Of a DNA stretch of 64,000 nucleotides, positions 34,720 through 47,124 are shown in pieces. The position numbers were made by a program, and so were the translations under genes. This stretch comes from Apostichopus japonicus. Taxonomy: Eukaryota > Echinodermata > Holothuroidea > Aspidochirotida > Stichopodidae. The number at the start of each line of letters is the position of its first letter. Position 1 is the stretch's first letter. The stretch spans positions 23,273,077-23,337,076 of the forward strand of contig NC_092582.1 in assembly GCF_037975245.1 (NCBI RefSeq), in the 5' to 3' direction. The notes under the pieces were generated by a model. That model ran no database searches. It saw only the letters and a list, made by a program, of their open reading frames with translations, and was not told the DNA's origin.

Positions 34720-36815
34720 CGCCATATTGCGGGCTACCACGGAACCACACCAGCCAATGACAGTAATTTTCAGTAAATATTCAGTAAATGACAGTATATA
34801 TTCTGTATTCTGTATATATTCTGTATTCTGTATTTCCAATGTATCAGTTATTGTTGCAAAATGTATACGAAACGTAATTGGAATGAAAATTGAGTCGATG
34901 ACAATCTAACAGGATGTAAACTAAACTTGTTGATTGTTGTTTTGGCTTTGGTCACTTTTTAAGCGAGGTCATCGAACGATCCTGATTTACCTCGCAAAAG
35001 TCACAAAGATAGAAACACCAATAGGCCAATTGTAACGTGGTCGTCATGGAGAGTCCTCGATATGGGGCATGAGGGGGGGGGGGGGGTCGAGGGGAAGGAC
35101 ATGGCGGGAGCGTAAGGGCTATATTCAGGGTTCAAAAGAGTCAGACAATTTTCAGGCATCATGACATATAAACGCGCCGAAGAATTGCTGAGGGTGTTTG
35201 TGGGTGCGAGCCTCTCGAGTACAAAACGTAGACTGGCCTTATATAACAAAGGATATACACAATGGAATACTACAGATTATTACGTAATACCCTTTAACGT
35301 AACATATACTGGTGTGCAGGAATTACGCATGACAATAACATAACCTACATAATTAATATACAACAATAGACTGACTATACTTGACAGTATCTATATAGGC
35401 CTATATATAAATATGGAAGATATTATTATCGTTATATGTTTACGACAATTAGATATTACGAATAATATATAGTGAAAAGCCGACGGTTCATAAAGGGGGA
35501 AAAACAAGGATCAAACTCTGATTCCTGCATTTCGAAGAAGAAGAAGAAGAAACATCATATTGTGTGATATGATAATGTGATAAACGTGGCACTATCCCGA
35601 CGAAAAATTGCGTTATGAAGGCTTTTAATATGGTTTTAAGGAAGAAAAGAGGAAGAAAAACAGGTGTTGAAAATGGATGAATAATTCAAGCTATTACAAA
35701 ATATGGTGACTGTCAGTGGATTAAACGCTGTGCTATATGGACACGATTTCTCCCTTTGGGCACACCCCCCCCCCCGTCTTGTGAAACCCTTACTCCTTTT
35801 TTACCCATTGTCTAGCTATTACCTATATATACAGCCTATAGCCGCCACCATCAGGGTTTCTTGGCCTAGATTAGCTGTCGCCCTAGTTTCACCTTTACTC
35901 AGCTTGTAGGGTGACTATGCATCAATGTCCGGGCGAGTATTTACCTCTTTTAGCCGGAAGCCTCCCGTCCTTGAACTTGATGGAATTGCATAAGGAGAAC
36001 TCTAACCCATTTATACGCCGAGATACGATCTTTATCCAGCGCTTTTGCCGCACACTGCGGTAAAATTTCATAACTGAAGGCTAAATTCGTAAACATCCTT
36101 AGCAGAAATAGGTCTTGTAATTGGGTCTCGAGATATATAATGCATGCGCTCAAAACTCAACGTACAGCCGTCCGGAATAAACCCCGTCATATCTAGGCCA
36201 TCTCATTTTTCACGACCCAGTAATATTGTGCATTTATGGCCAGCGCATTACACACGCACACACATATACATTTAATATGATACAGGGTTACGTTATGTCA
36301 GCGTCGATTTCCATTCAAAAAAGAAAAAAAAAATGTGTTTTATCAGTTTTTGGTCGTGAAGTTGATCAGTTGATGCACAAAACGGATTGAATTGGGAAAA
36401 AAAGTTTTTTTTTGTATTATTATTTTTGTATTTATTATTCGTATTATTTATCTTTGCTTTCGTGTTTATTGATTGAAAGCCCTCCCTGTGTTATGTATAC
36501 AGTTAGATGGATGCTGGACTGTATTTCCCTGTTGACGTTTGCGGTGTTTAAATGAGACCAGAAGTATACTTGTGAAAAACACGATGTTGACCCAATTATT
36601 ATCTCCCATAGTCTGGTTTTTATTTTTAGATGTCATGAAGGTTAAACGTCGATTCGAATGGAAAAAAAAATGATTTGACTAGTCCAATTTCTATATTAAT
36701 AATATATTATATATTTATAAATTAAATGTTTGATGTGGAAAATGCACTTTTTCATTGAACATATTTTTTTGTCATTGATCGTAACTATTTTTAAATGAAA
36801 ATAAGTATAATGACT
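34720..36815. other. Unassigned non-coding stretch
   Basis: A direct short repeat TATATTCTGTATTCTG occurs at about 34795-34830. A G run lies at 35072-35086 and (AAG)n at 35536-35552. The minus frame at 35950-36153 is open over unique, non-repetitive sequence but I recognise nothing in it. Confidence 0.5.
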
Positions 36816-36817
36816 GA

Positions 36818-36818
36818 C

Positions 36819-36857
<39 letters not shown>

Positions 36858-36903
36858 TATATATATATATATATATAAATATATATATATATAAATATAT
36901 ATA

Positions 36904-36942
<39 letters not shown>
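36818..36942. repeat. Composite (AT)n microsatellite
   Basis: AT tracts interrupted by AAATAAATAT and TATAAATAT. Only Ile-Tyr frames. Confidence 0.93.
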
Positions 36943-36944
36943 GA

Positions 36945-39535
36945 CAAAAGCGATTGCTCTTATACAAAACCGATAGGCGTAGGCCGTGATGAGACTGTAG
37001 GAGGGGATAATGTAGAAAGCGATGAATAAGGACGGGTCAGGAATGAATGCAAGTGATGGCGCCATCTTTACTTTCGTCGAAACAAATCAATCCTGTTAGA
37101 CGATTGTCTGTCCCGCTATGTTTTGAGTTTAAGCTGAGTTGTTCTGCTTTGTTTAAGAGAGGTTTTCTTTTCCCTTTTTGCCCATTTCATTTCTTCCCCC
37201 CCCCCCCCCACCAGCCTCCTTCCCCCCTCGAACCATGACGCTCACTTTCAAAAAAGGTCAACGACAGGATGGTAAAATAACAAACATTTTCTTTGTCTGG
37301 TCTGTAGCGATCGGTTTTTATTTGAGGTGTTCATGACAGCCGAGGTTCGGACATGTAAGTAATTAAGCGCAATTAACCGAATTTCAGGTAGGAGATGGTT
37401 ATTTTAACTTACCCTCTTTTCAAATGATTAACCTATATTTCTTTGTTAAAGTTATTTGACCGCGGGATCTAAGAACAGATCCCAAAGGAATCAGATTTTG
37501 ACCATAAATGGTCATTTTGTCCTAATTTGTTTAAACCTATTTAACAGAAAGCCAGGAATCAACATATATAACAACGAGGTTTTTTTTGTGTTTTTTTTTT
37601 TACTTCTCCTTTTACTTCTTCTCTCCCTCTCACCCTCTCCTCTTCCATTTTGCCTCTAAAAGATGTACCATCTGCAAAAATTATGCAAATTAAGATGTCA
37701 AATTTCTTTCTTCCCTTTGGCAAGAGGCGCAAGGGGAAGTTGTTATAGAGTGCAGTGCGACCTACCTTACATAACCAAAGCAAGTCGATACACACAGGAA
37801 GTACAAACGAAGTCACCCCCAAATAGTTCGGCTGTTGTTGGGAATTACATATAGTGACAAAAACAACTTTCCAAAAAGTTCTTAAAACTATAATGAACGG
37901 ACATGAGCAGTAATGAAGTTAAAAGGTCTTATATTACTTGGAGTAATAGCGATATCGGTGAAGTAGTCACGTGTCATGTAGTGGATGATAGTAGTAGCCA
38001 TAGTAACGGGCTTCTTTATTGCACAATATAGCCTACTTACCTTTCTTAAACACTTATTTTACGCTCATCGAACGACGACGGCGACATATATACTTCCCGT
38101 GCGATTTCGGCGCAGGTGAACAGAGGTCGAAAATCGTCTTTATTTGGGGGAACTTTTAATATGTTTTGCCAAAGGAAACATTTACTATAGAAGATAATTC
38201 TATTGTTTATAATCAGATTAATTGCGCATGCTCAGCGACTGAAAAATGTAGGTAACACCAAAATGGGTTGGGTGGGTGGTGGTGGTGTTGCGAATGTTCC
38301 TTTTGCAAGATATATGGTTACTCCGAGTTTCTTAGTACAAACGATTGTGGATTACTTATCGACAAACTTTTCTTTTCTCTCGTCCACTCCCACATCCAAC
38401 AACAAAAATGAAAATAAAAAAAGATGATAATATCGATCGAATATAATTTACGAAATAAATAGTTACCATATCGAATGGATGAAACTATATTACGAACTGC
38501 CCGAGTATCGATGTACAAGGTGTAATTTTGTTCCCTATATTATATTACAAAGTGAAAGAAAAATATTCTGAAATTCATTTATTTACTTGATGATAGTCCT
38601 AGATGATTATAAAAAAAAAAATAAAAAAAAATCGGCTCTCCATAGTTACTTTTGTCCCCCTTTAAGCCCAACAAAATAAATGAAAAAAAAAAAAAAAAAC
38701 CGAGTTATTTGCTCTCTCTGTTGTTTAAACTCTTTGTTTCGTTTTGTGATAATTCAGTTGTAGTCCTGAATCACGTGGATTTATATTCTGAGCGATAAAA
38801 AGAAACAGATAATATTTTTTTGTAATAATAATAATAATAATAATAATATAATAATAAATAGGAATCATAATAATAAATAGTAATCATCATAATAATAATC
38901 ATAATCATAAATATAAAAGTAGTTCGGCTACCCACTTTGATTTTTCTATATTTCTATATGTATTCTGTTTTTATATATGTAAATGAGTGTAGCAAATATT
39001 AGTATTGTAAGCTATATGTTATTTTGTCTTCACATAAGTTCTATGAAATGTTTTAAACCATATTTTTACAACTGTTAGAAACTAAATACCATCGCAATAT
39101 TAAATGAGCATATTCCTAAAAGTTCACGGCTTTAGTCCTACATATTCAAGCTAAATATTATAACCTCTCTCTCTCTATCGCTCGCCCTTCTTCTAATATA
39201 TATACGTAATAACTGTGCATGAATCCATGCTCTTGCGATGCACTCCATTTTTTTTTCTTTTTTTGTCCCATCCTATATTTTTTTCTGGTCATGAACTGCC
39301 AAGCTTAGGAATAATATTAAGCGGGCATTGCCTCCAAAAACGCTATGAATGTTTAATGAGTCCCCTTCGTCGTAGTTTGTCGCAGAGTTTTTTTCTATCT
39401 CTTTCTGTCCTACTTAATATGACGTCAGTATTATTTTTATCAATCACGTGATCCCTATGACCCAATTCCATCTCTAAGTCTTCTTTAAGCGGCTACCGTA
39501 TATTGGGAACATTTCCAAACAGTTATGAGATGACA
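36945..39535. other. Unassigned non-coding stretch
   Basis: Contains a C run at 37197-37210, T-rich tract at 37580-37600, A runs at 38611-38630 and 38682-38699, and an (AAT)n/(ATA)n patch at 38822-38920. No supported gene on either strand. Confidence 0.5.
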
Positions 39536-39544
39536 GACGCGATA

Positions 39545-39545
39545 A

Positions 39546-39578
<33 letters not shown>

Positions 39579-39621
39579 AGTATATATAAGTATGTATATA
39601 TATATATATATATATATATAA

Positions 39622-39652
<31 letters not shown>

Positions 39653-39705
39653 CATATACATATATATATATATGCATATACATATATATATATATATACA
39701 TACAT
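39545..39705. repeat. Composite (AT)n/(GTAT)n microsatellite
   Basis: AT with periodic GTATAT, CATATA and TATAAGTATG variants. The minus-strand frames are Ile-Tyr repeats. Confidence 0.93.
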
Positions 39706-39709
39706 AACA

Positions 39710-40575
39710 AATATGCTTCTTTTTCTTGGCCAACATTTATTTCAATATACTTTCCGCAAAGTAACAACAAATATCGTCTGTTTCTCAAACAGACACAAGG
39801 AAATTGAAGCAAACAGGTATAACCTGCTACATTTTATGCAAAACTAATAACTAAAGTATTTTAACATTAATCTTGCTACTCAAATAACATTCGGCACCCG
39901 CCAAAAGTAGACCTTAAAATGCTATAAAGAAAAGGCCCAGGAGAATTGTAATTACTTAATTGCTTTACTACCTGTAATGCAAATTTAAATATATATAGAA
40001 ACTCATTCACATTTAAATTATCATTTTGTAACTGTTGGAAACTCTGAAAAATGTAGTATTTAATTTGAAAGATGAGAAAGTTCAATGGATGCTTCAGCAA
40101 AAGTTGATATCCTAGAAAATATCTTTTTTTTATTGGAAAAAACGAACTGTCTATAAATAATCCTTTGCTCGACGTCCAAAATAAAATTAGAACTTACATT
40201 ACATTCCCATAACATATATGCTGATATGTTAATGAACCTGACCTTCACTAGTCCATATAGAGCTACAAACGACGTACACTACATAATTGCCAACGGAAGT
40301 CGTTTAAGATGCGAATCCCTAAAAATGTTGTGTATTTTCTACAGAGCTTACCCCAGTTAACAGAGATGCAATGTTACCGCTATATATTTCTGGCCTAATT
40401 TGCGGTCCAATGAAGACTATTTTTAGCATCACCTATATATAACGACCTGTTGAAAGCAATAACATTTTGTGTGACAAGGAAAACCTGCGCGTAATGTTTT
40501 CAATTCCCTGTGCCCGGTTATACAGCAAGCGTTGAACATAACATTAATAGCGTGTTATACAAGCAAACAGGAAGA
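39710..40575. other. Unassigned non-coding stretch
   Basis: AT-rich unique sequence leading to the left end of the integrase-bearing element. No feature recognised. Confidence 0.5.
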
Positions 40576-40580
40576 ACTCT

Positions 40581-40785
40581 TGCCGGTGTGACAGTACAGA
40601 GTGTCCCCCTGTACAAAGTGTCTCCGCGGACACTTTGTACCAGCATATTTAGTCCGGTCGGACATTATCTGCTGAAAATTGTGTCCCACCCTCACAGCAA
40701 ATATAGTCCCACCGGACGAAATGTCCTGGTACAGAATGTCCGCAAATACTTCATAGCATATTTTGTCCCGCATAAAATTTAAGCA
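40581..40785 (+). repeat. Left complex inverted terminus of the Ginger-like element
   Basis: Contains GTACAGAGTGTCC (40593), GTACAAAGTGTCT (40611), its inverse GGACACTTTGTAC (40628) and GGTACAGAATGTCC (40730), so adjacent copies form hairpins, one of them CAAAGTGTC-TCCGCG-GACACTTTG. Such repeated subterminal motifs are typical transposase-binding sites (inference). Confidence 0.75.
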
Positions 40786-40789
40786 TTTC

Positions 40790-42945
40790 GATATTCAAAA
40801 GGCAATTGAGTTCATTATATCAATAATTAGAGCAGATGCATACGTCAGAGTTAAATGTTACAGGAAATAAATGAGACGTTGTGCGTTGCTGCAAAACAAA
40901 AAATAGAACGGGAAAAAAAGAAGAAAAAGAAACAAGTCTTCCATCTGTAGAAGATGTTAATCATGTTTTTGTTGTGATTGCTGCTATGTTATCCTCCGTA
41001 TATGTTGCATTTTGTATTCGGCAACTACATTGCGTTCATAGTCATCTTTACAGAGGGAGAGATAGTATAAACCTAACTTCCTCCCCCAACGGAGGGCGGG
41101 TACGGGATAGGTAATGCAACAGCTACAACAAAATATGATAATTGCAGAGGTAAAATATTACGAACTTTAGGAGTCCAAACTTCATTTTTTCCGTATTTCC
41201 CTGACACACAGTGGGTAAGTTTTGGCAAGTATGGTAACTGTACTTCATGGGTCTACGAGAGTTGCCTAGCCAATATGAAATTTCATCCGTGCGTAAAGCT
41301 CATTATAGGACGGGAAGTTACCGAGAGTGTTTTCAAGTTACATCCTAAATGAAATCGGCAACGCTATATACAAAGCTCAGGCCCATACACATAATTTTGA
41401 GTGCAAGGATAAGGGGGGGGGGGAGTTGGGATGGTAAGTTATCGAATTTGTGTCCTGGGGAGGGGTCTTCTTAAGTCTGTGACCTATCTGTGATGAGTTC
41501 CAAAATATTTTTGTTTGCTAATAACAACCGTGAATTAGCTAGAAGATACTTCTCTGACCTTGAAAATGTCAACACTGCCCCAACCCTCTCCGTATGGGCT
41601 TGACACCTATTTATTGACTTTCATTACTACTTTATTGTTTACTTTTTAACCGTTCCTTATTTTTGTCACTCAATCGTCGAGTCAAGGTTTTCTCCCTCTC
41701 AACAGGGTGGAAGGACATTCCCCCACCCCTGCCCCCTAAGCCCGTTGTGATGGCCATGCGCGAAGCAAATCTTCATTTGTATAGACAAATGGCATTCCAG
41801 GCAATTCCAGTGATAAAGGTTTGTTGTTTCTTATTATGAAGGTTTCTTATTGGACAAAAGTGGTTCAAATTAGAAAAGATGTATTAGACAATATTCTCTT
41901 CAAAAGAGCTGCAAAACATACAGGAAACAAAACAAAGCCAAACAAGGGAAAGAATAAAGCAAATAGGACAGAGCAGGATGCAATATGCTAGATTTGTTGT
42001 CTCATCATGTTTCTCACACTTTAAATATGTCATTCTTGTAGAGAAAAGTTTGTTTAAAGAAAGTTAATATAGTAAAAATCAAAACATGAAATTGGATGAT
42101 AGTCATGCACAAACACAATATTCTGAATCTATATCAGACTGGGCAAAGAGTGAAAAATGATTATACATGGGATCAGGGAGCCAGGAGCCGGGGGGGGGGC
42201 ACTGTCTGTACATACTATTTTTAAAATGGCATCCCATATCTTTTTATAGCAAGGTTAACAATAAACAATCTCAATAAATAGTATTGATAACATACTAACA
42301 CATCATATATATTTAAGTGATATGGCCGGTGTGTATCGGTTTATAGCATAACGAGTGGTGGTTGTGGAATGAGAAAATGTCCCTCTGATGTTGTGTGCCC
42401 ACACCCATTTCCTACCCCCTGCATGGGGAAATTTAACTGGAATGATGACTCTCCCTTTGTAGCTCTGATGCAACTAAAGATAATCCATGCTTTCTAGAGC
42501 ATCCTTCAAGCAGGGAGGTATTGCTTGGTTAGAATGATATACTACTGTCACTCTTCTTCAAACAATATGTACTTGAAACTCTCATAATCCACATGAAGAA
42601 AATCCTCTTTAGAGTTTGGTAAAGACCTCAATAAAACCATGCAGAAGTTTCCCTATTAGAATCCCCCCCCCCCCCCCCCCTTGAACTGCTTTCCACAGAC
42701 AGTAAGATAAAATGCTTTAATGTGCAACTTGATACCGTCAAAAGTTAAATCTTGATTGTAAATTACAAAATAAAATAGCTGATTCTCATGTATCCAACGG
42801 GTTTTTCGTTAAGACTTACACAGAAATCCATAACAGCAAAAGTTACAACAGGAAGCAGAATATGGTCAGTTATATGTTTTACTATGAGAACTTATCTTGA
42901 ACACATTTTCCAGAACCAAGAAACACGCCTTCGTATTTGTTATTT
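40790..42945. other. Interior of Ginger-like element, no recognised coding
   Basis: AT-rich unique sequence with G/C runs at 41412-41421, 42190-42199 and 42664-42680. The part of the integrase gene after the catalytic region, and any accessory domain, should lie here on the minus strand, but I could not recognise it. Confidence 0.45.
41395..41475 (+). other. Fragment resembling hAT-type miniature transposon interior
   Basis: A G run is followed by GTGTCCTGGGGAGGGGTCTT, the same module found in the hAT-type elements at 6180-6548 (minus strand) and 22522-22909. No ends or target duplication are visible. It is probably a relic inserted into the larger transposon. Confidence 0.4.
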
Positions 42946-42949
42946 AATG

Positions 42950-42999
42950 AAGTAATGAGGTGATAAAGAATTTCAAGCGTCACAACCCTTCAACTTGAC
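42950..42999 (-). pseudogene. Possible integrase exon E (catalytic Glu region)
   Basis: After an acceptor-like ATATTTGCAG the minus strand reads (G)QVEGL, a stop, then RLKFFIT. In Gypsy-type integrases the third catalytic residue is the Glu of a motif like NGQVERFNRTLK. The order and strand are right, but the match is short and a stop interrupts it. Confidence 0.35.
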
Positions 43000-43159
43000 C
43001 TGCAAATATATGGATTTCCACCGAACGACTGGCAGTGAAAAGTCAATGGCCTCTCTTTGCTTAAACATATAGCAGCCGACAAAGTTTTCTCTCATGATAT
43101 GTTAGAGTGAAAGACAAGATTATTGTCGGTAACAAGTTAACTGCTAAGAAAATCGTCTA

Positions 43160-43232
43160 GACATGTCTTCTGTTAACTTCATACATACTCCCTCCATTGG
43201 TGGTCAGAGATGAGATATCAGTACAACCAAAT
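43160..43232 (-). pseudogene. Integrase exon D (second catalytic Asp), broken
   Basis: The acceptor TTTTATTTTGCTCAG (43233) is followed by FGCTDI. After a frameshift come LISDHQWREYV and, after another, EVNRRH. Family consensus in this place is close to LISDQGREFVN, whose Asp is the second catalytic residue. The exon enters in phase 2, exactly completing the Arg codon split at the end of exon C (AG|A). That phase match across a 1.3-kb intron is strong support. At least two small frameshifts and a stop make it non-functional. Confidence 0.72.
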
Positions 43233-44553
43233 CTGAGCAAAATAAAAGTTGAAAGCAATATTATGAGTAGTGAATGCCACACTGTAAGTCATATATAAAA
43301 TAAATTATCATCTTGAAAGGTTATGTGTAAGCTCCACTACAAAGATAATTAACATTCACCATATTGGTTAAGTGTAGACTGTATAGTGTACAACTGAACT
43401 ATGCTTAGGCATTGAGTTAATTGGATGATCTTTTATTGTGACACTTACATGTTTATGGGAATACTGGGTCCATTTTTTTAATTGGAGATTGCATGTCATA
43501 ATTTTGGCGCTATATTGTACAGTTCACTACCAAACCTGAAAAGTTTTAACCACATGAGCCAATACAACATTTGTGACATATTAATGAAATTTAATATCAG
43601 AAATTTATCAAATTAGCTTAAGCTAGGATACAACAGAAGTTTGATGCCTTTTGGTGCTCTATTGATGTATGTGTGCATGGCATGACTGTTTAATGCCGAT
43701 CAAACATTAATTATCCTGAATCAGGATCCATGGGGGTTCAAAACACCCTCTCTATGACCCAAATGCAAAACCAAATAATGCTAGCTAACCATTATTATGG
43801 TAAAATGTACTATTATACATCATTTTGCGTCAAGAGACCTAAACATTGCCCTATTTTGCCAAAACAGAGGGTCCCTCTCCCAGATTTCAGGAAATATCCC
43901 CCCACTATACACACAAACACATTTAGCAATTTTCCACAACGGACCTAACAGAGAAATGGTACCAAAACTCAGTTGATACATTATCTATCTTATCTTGTCG
44001 AAGTTCCTGTCAAAACAGCCAATTAGTAATAAGTTCACACTTTCTAAACAGAAAAGTTCCCTGTGGTTACAATATCAAACTGTCCAACACCTTTTTGAAA
44101 AACAACACACAAAAGGTGGTGTCTAGCTGTGGAATGTGGTCTTAATTATTTACTCATCATTTGTTTGAACAAATAAACTGTGTCTGCTGCAGTGAAACAT
44201 GTCCAGCCAAAATCACTTTTTGGGGATGTAAATTAAATGACGACAATTGTCAGGCTATATGCTACTTAAAAACCAGAGGTGGAACCTTTGCAAGTAAATA
44301 TAGGAACAAAAACTACTTACATATAAACTTGTTAATGGGGACTTAACCTGCAAAGATTTACAGTACACTTTCTCGGTTCTCACCTACCTTCGTGACCTTT
44401 CTGTATGCTTAATACCTATTTGGAAATAGAACAGAATAGAATCTGCCATGCACTACAAGTTATTTGCATGGTACAAATAACAGATATGATGCCATTCATA
44501 TTGGAACTAGTTACTAACTACAGAAAATTGTTCACTTTTTAAGACATGCTTAC

Positions 44554-44715
44554 CTCATCATCACATCAGTAATGAAATAAGAAGTTGATGCTGCAGTCTT
44601 GTCAGGCACTGCCTTAGCCTGTCTCAGGCCACTTTGAATAGAAGTCAGACAGTGTTATCATGTACAGTCGATTGGCAGCTGTCACTGGTAGAGGACCAAT
44701 AAGATCAACACCAAC
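44554..44715 (-). pseudogene. Integrase exon C (first catalytic Asp), broken
   Basis: Between acceptor CTTAACAG and donor GATGATGAG/GTAAGC, the frame begins VGVDLIGPLPVTAANR, continues YMITLSDFYSKWPE, then shifts because of an apparent 4-base insertion (ACAG) and resumes as AKAVPDKTAAST and YFITDVMMR. DLIGPLP holds the first catalytic Asp of the rve/DDE integrase core. The distance to the Asp of exon D is about 58 residues, normal for this family. This is the best-preserved exon. Confidence 0.85.
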
Positions 44716-45392
44716 CTGTTAAGAAAGAAGACAGCATTTAGGTGCTAATTTAATTTTTTTTTACAAGTTGCAGGCTTTGCCTTGACTGTTGTTCTATTCC
44801 ATTGCTTCATGCTGTACACAGATCTAGATAAAAACAGTGGGATATCTGATCGAAACAGGGTGTTGGTGGATTTAGGCCAATTATTTTTACCTTGCAAATA
44901 TGAAAATGTAACTTACACCATACTGTACCATATATTTACAATCGCTTCAACCACTAAACCAGTAAAATGATACGCCACTTTTTGCAACTTACAATTACAT
45001 GCGGCAACATGCCTATATTGATGGTTGCTCTGCAGTTAGGCCAGAGTGTGGCTTAAAGGTTTGCTGTATGGGCCCTAAATATGCCAAATTTTCACTTTGG
45101 ACAAAATTCTGTAAGTATGTTTATATCCCTGAAGGAAATTTACCTCACTGGGACATTCAATCATCTCGTGTCATCATTTAGAATGTCTGAGCACAATTTA
45201 AAGGGTTATTACCCCCAGAAAAGTACTTTTTGAAAACTTCTAGCAACTAAAGTGGCCAAAATTTAGGGCCAATACAGACTACCGTTAAACTTGTAAATGT
45301 TTAATTTGTCCAGAAAGAATGACATTAACTAAACTAAACCTTCACTGCATACTGCGGACATCCTGTGCAATTAAAACAGATTGAATATTTAC

Positions 45393-45569
45393 CTGTTTCC
45401 ATAATCCAGTTACAGGAATGCTATGGAGACTTGTTCGTAGGTCTACATGACAATGACGCTTTGACATCCTGTTGAACATAACTTGTTACATCATCGTTGA
45501 TAGTTTTCCAATAGAATCTAGACAATAGACATAGTCTGTTGTCTGGTTTATCTATGCAAAGATGAACAC
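45393..45569 (-). pseudogene. Integrase exon B (H2C2 zinc-finger region), broken
   Basis: Acceptor TCTCTTTGAAG, then GVHLCIDK, a shift, LLSRFYWKTINDDVTSYVQQ, then after another shift RMSKRH, DLRTSLHSIPVTGLWKQ and donor CAG/GTAAAT. RFYWxxxxxDVxxYV followed by a CxxCQ and then a basic stretch is the H2C2 zinc-binding module before the integrase core. Here the two Cys appear deleted just after YVQQ. The B-to-C junction (Q|V) is phase 0. Confidence 0.82.
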
Positions 45570-46384
45570 CTTCAAAGAGATAGAAAATTCATGATCAAAG
45601 GAGATATCATGTTTTTTTGCCCCCCCCCCAAAAAAAAAAAACCACAAGCAAACAAACACACACAAATATATGGGCTGCAGAATTGGTAGTTCTAGCTGAA
45701 GTGCCTTAAAATTGAATTACAACTCTATATCAGTGTTTGAAATGGAATATTCCCATTATTGTACACATTGCTTGGCCACAATTGGGATCTATAGATATTT
45801 AAGAAGTTTTCTTCTGCAGTGAGGTTTGGCATGTAGAGAATATGCCACACCTAAAAAAAGTACTATCAGGCCTTCAATAATATATCTGTTCTTACCAACC
45901 AAAATTAATGAACGTGAATTTATTATGTACAGTATTAGTGCCACTTTCCTCTAGAAGTAGGCTCGGCTATATGCTATAGTCCAATAATTGCATTTTATAG
46001 TGTCCCATGCATGCAAACCAGACTAGTTCTCTAAGCTTTAGTAATCTGTTGTTATCTTTTATGATAGGCAGGGCGATTAAAGGTGGAAATTTATAATAAT
46101 TGTCACAAAAATTTGTTTGGGTAAACAATTGGGTAAACAAAACGAAAAGAAATAGGCCCTAATAACTTTGCTCAAGCATACAACTGATTATAATGTTGCA
46201 CAAGCAATTGCTTGACTTTTGCGAATGAGTTTTTACAACTAACCAAACGTGGTAAAAGAATATCATGATTTGTTCACCAAAAAGGTCCTAGAGGCCTGGT
46301 TATAGTTTAACTGTGGAATGGCCGTTCGCCATTTAACAACCAAAGGCATACTGTGTATCCTATACTGTAAGTTACAGACATTAC

Positions 46385-46706
46385 CTTATAGATGTCACTA
46401 GTCAGTGTGAGCTGCTTCGATTTGGGCGAGTTGAGTAGCCCTAGATAGCAACACTTTCCTTCAATTTCGGTACGCAAGAGTTCCATTTTCAGCCAGTCTG
46501 AAAGACTGACTTTGTCTCCGTAAGATTCTTCTCTGTTTTATTCTTGTAAACCCACTTGGATAGCTCTCATCTCTTAGAATATCCGCAATTTGTCTCACGT
46601 TTTCTGCTAGCTTTTCCGTTTTTAGTTGTCGCACGACTTTACTGCTAAATATACGGAAGCCGAAATGCGACAATTTGCTAATAATACGGATACTGCCAGA
46701 GTCCAT
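46385..46706 (-). pseudogene. Integrase exon A (N-terminal region), broken
   Basis: Starts at ATG 46706 with an open run of 81 codons. It contains a region like DILRDESYPSGFTRIKQRRI, RRQSQSF and LAENGTLAYRN, the usual entry to such integrases (basic helix, then a short strand ending in a LxY). After a stop at 46461 the similarity resumes in other frames as ATQLAQIEAAH, holding the first zinc-binding His, and SDIYK at donor AAG/GTAATG. The second His would be in GVH of exon B. Start codon choice is tentative because the true first exon may lie further upstream. Confidence 0.72.
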
Positions 46707-46732
46707 TACTAATTAAATTTTTGCTACTCGGA

Positions 46733-46985
46733 CGTACATGCTACGGCGGACATTGTGTTCAGGGGGACACAATTTACAACAAAATATATGACCGTCAAAT
46801 AATGTCCCCCTCCGTGTAACCATAGCATATTCTGTCTGGGGAGACAGTCTGTACCAACTGGCCTTGTACAATAGGTCCGGGGAGACCAAACGTACTGGTA
46901 AATCCAGTATAAACTGTCCTGTGGGACCGGGACAGTTTATCCTGAATATGGAATATTTGCGACAGTTTGTACTGCTACACCGGCA
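46733..46985 (-). repeat. Right complex inverted terminus of the Ginger-like element
   Basis: Reverse-complemented it contains GTACAAACTGTCG, GGATAAACTGTCC, its inverse GGACAGTTTATAC, GGTACAGACTGTCT and GAGGGGGACATT, mirroring the motif content of the left end but not its exact order. Shared outermost word: TGCCGGTGT then CAGTACA. Confidence 0.72.
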
Positions 46986-47031
46986 TTCGTTGTGTTTACT
47001 TACATGGAATGTTGTAAAAATCGTGCTGAAC

Positions 47032-47032
<1 letters not shown>

Positions 47033-47122
<90 letters not shown>
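47033..47122. repeat. (AT)n microsatellite
   Basis: About 45 AT units immediately outside the right end of the Ginger-like element. Confidence 0.95.

Positions 47123-47124
<2 letters not shown>

Larger units (their letters stand above)
40581..46985 (-). mobile_element. ~6.4-kb decayed Ginger-like DNA transposon
   Basis: The left end reads TGCCGGTGTGACAGTACA and the right end, reverse-complemented, TGCCGGTGTAGCAGTACA. Both ends then carry 200-250 bp of GTACA/TGTCC hairpin motifs. Between them the minus strand holds a broken, spliced gene for a retroviral-type integrase (46706 to about 42950). Inverted ends, an integrase with introns, and absence of LTRs or reverse-transcriptase motifs fit Ginger transposons (established class: Gypsy-like integrase in a DNA transposon). 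The interior has far fewer microsatellites than neighbouring DNA, as expected for an insertion. I could not find a clean 4-bp target duplication (CTCT against TTCG), so the exact ends may lie slightly outside. Confidence 0.7.

Noticed and set aside
40555-40782. Overlapping plus and minus frames of 72-90 codons
   Set aside because: They arise from the palindromic GTACA/TGTCC motifs of the transposon end, which lack stops on both strands.
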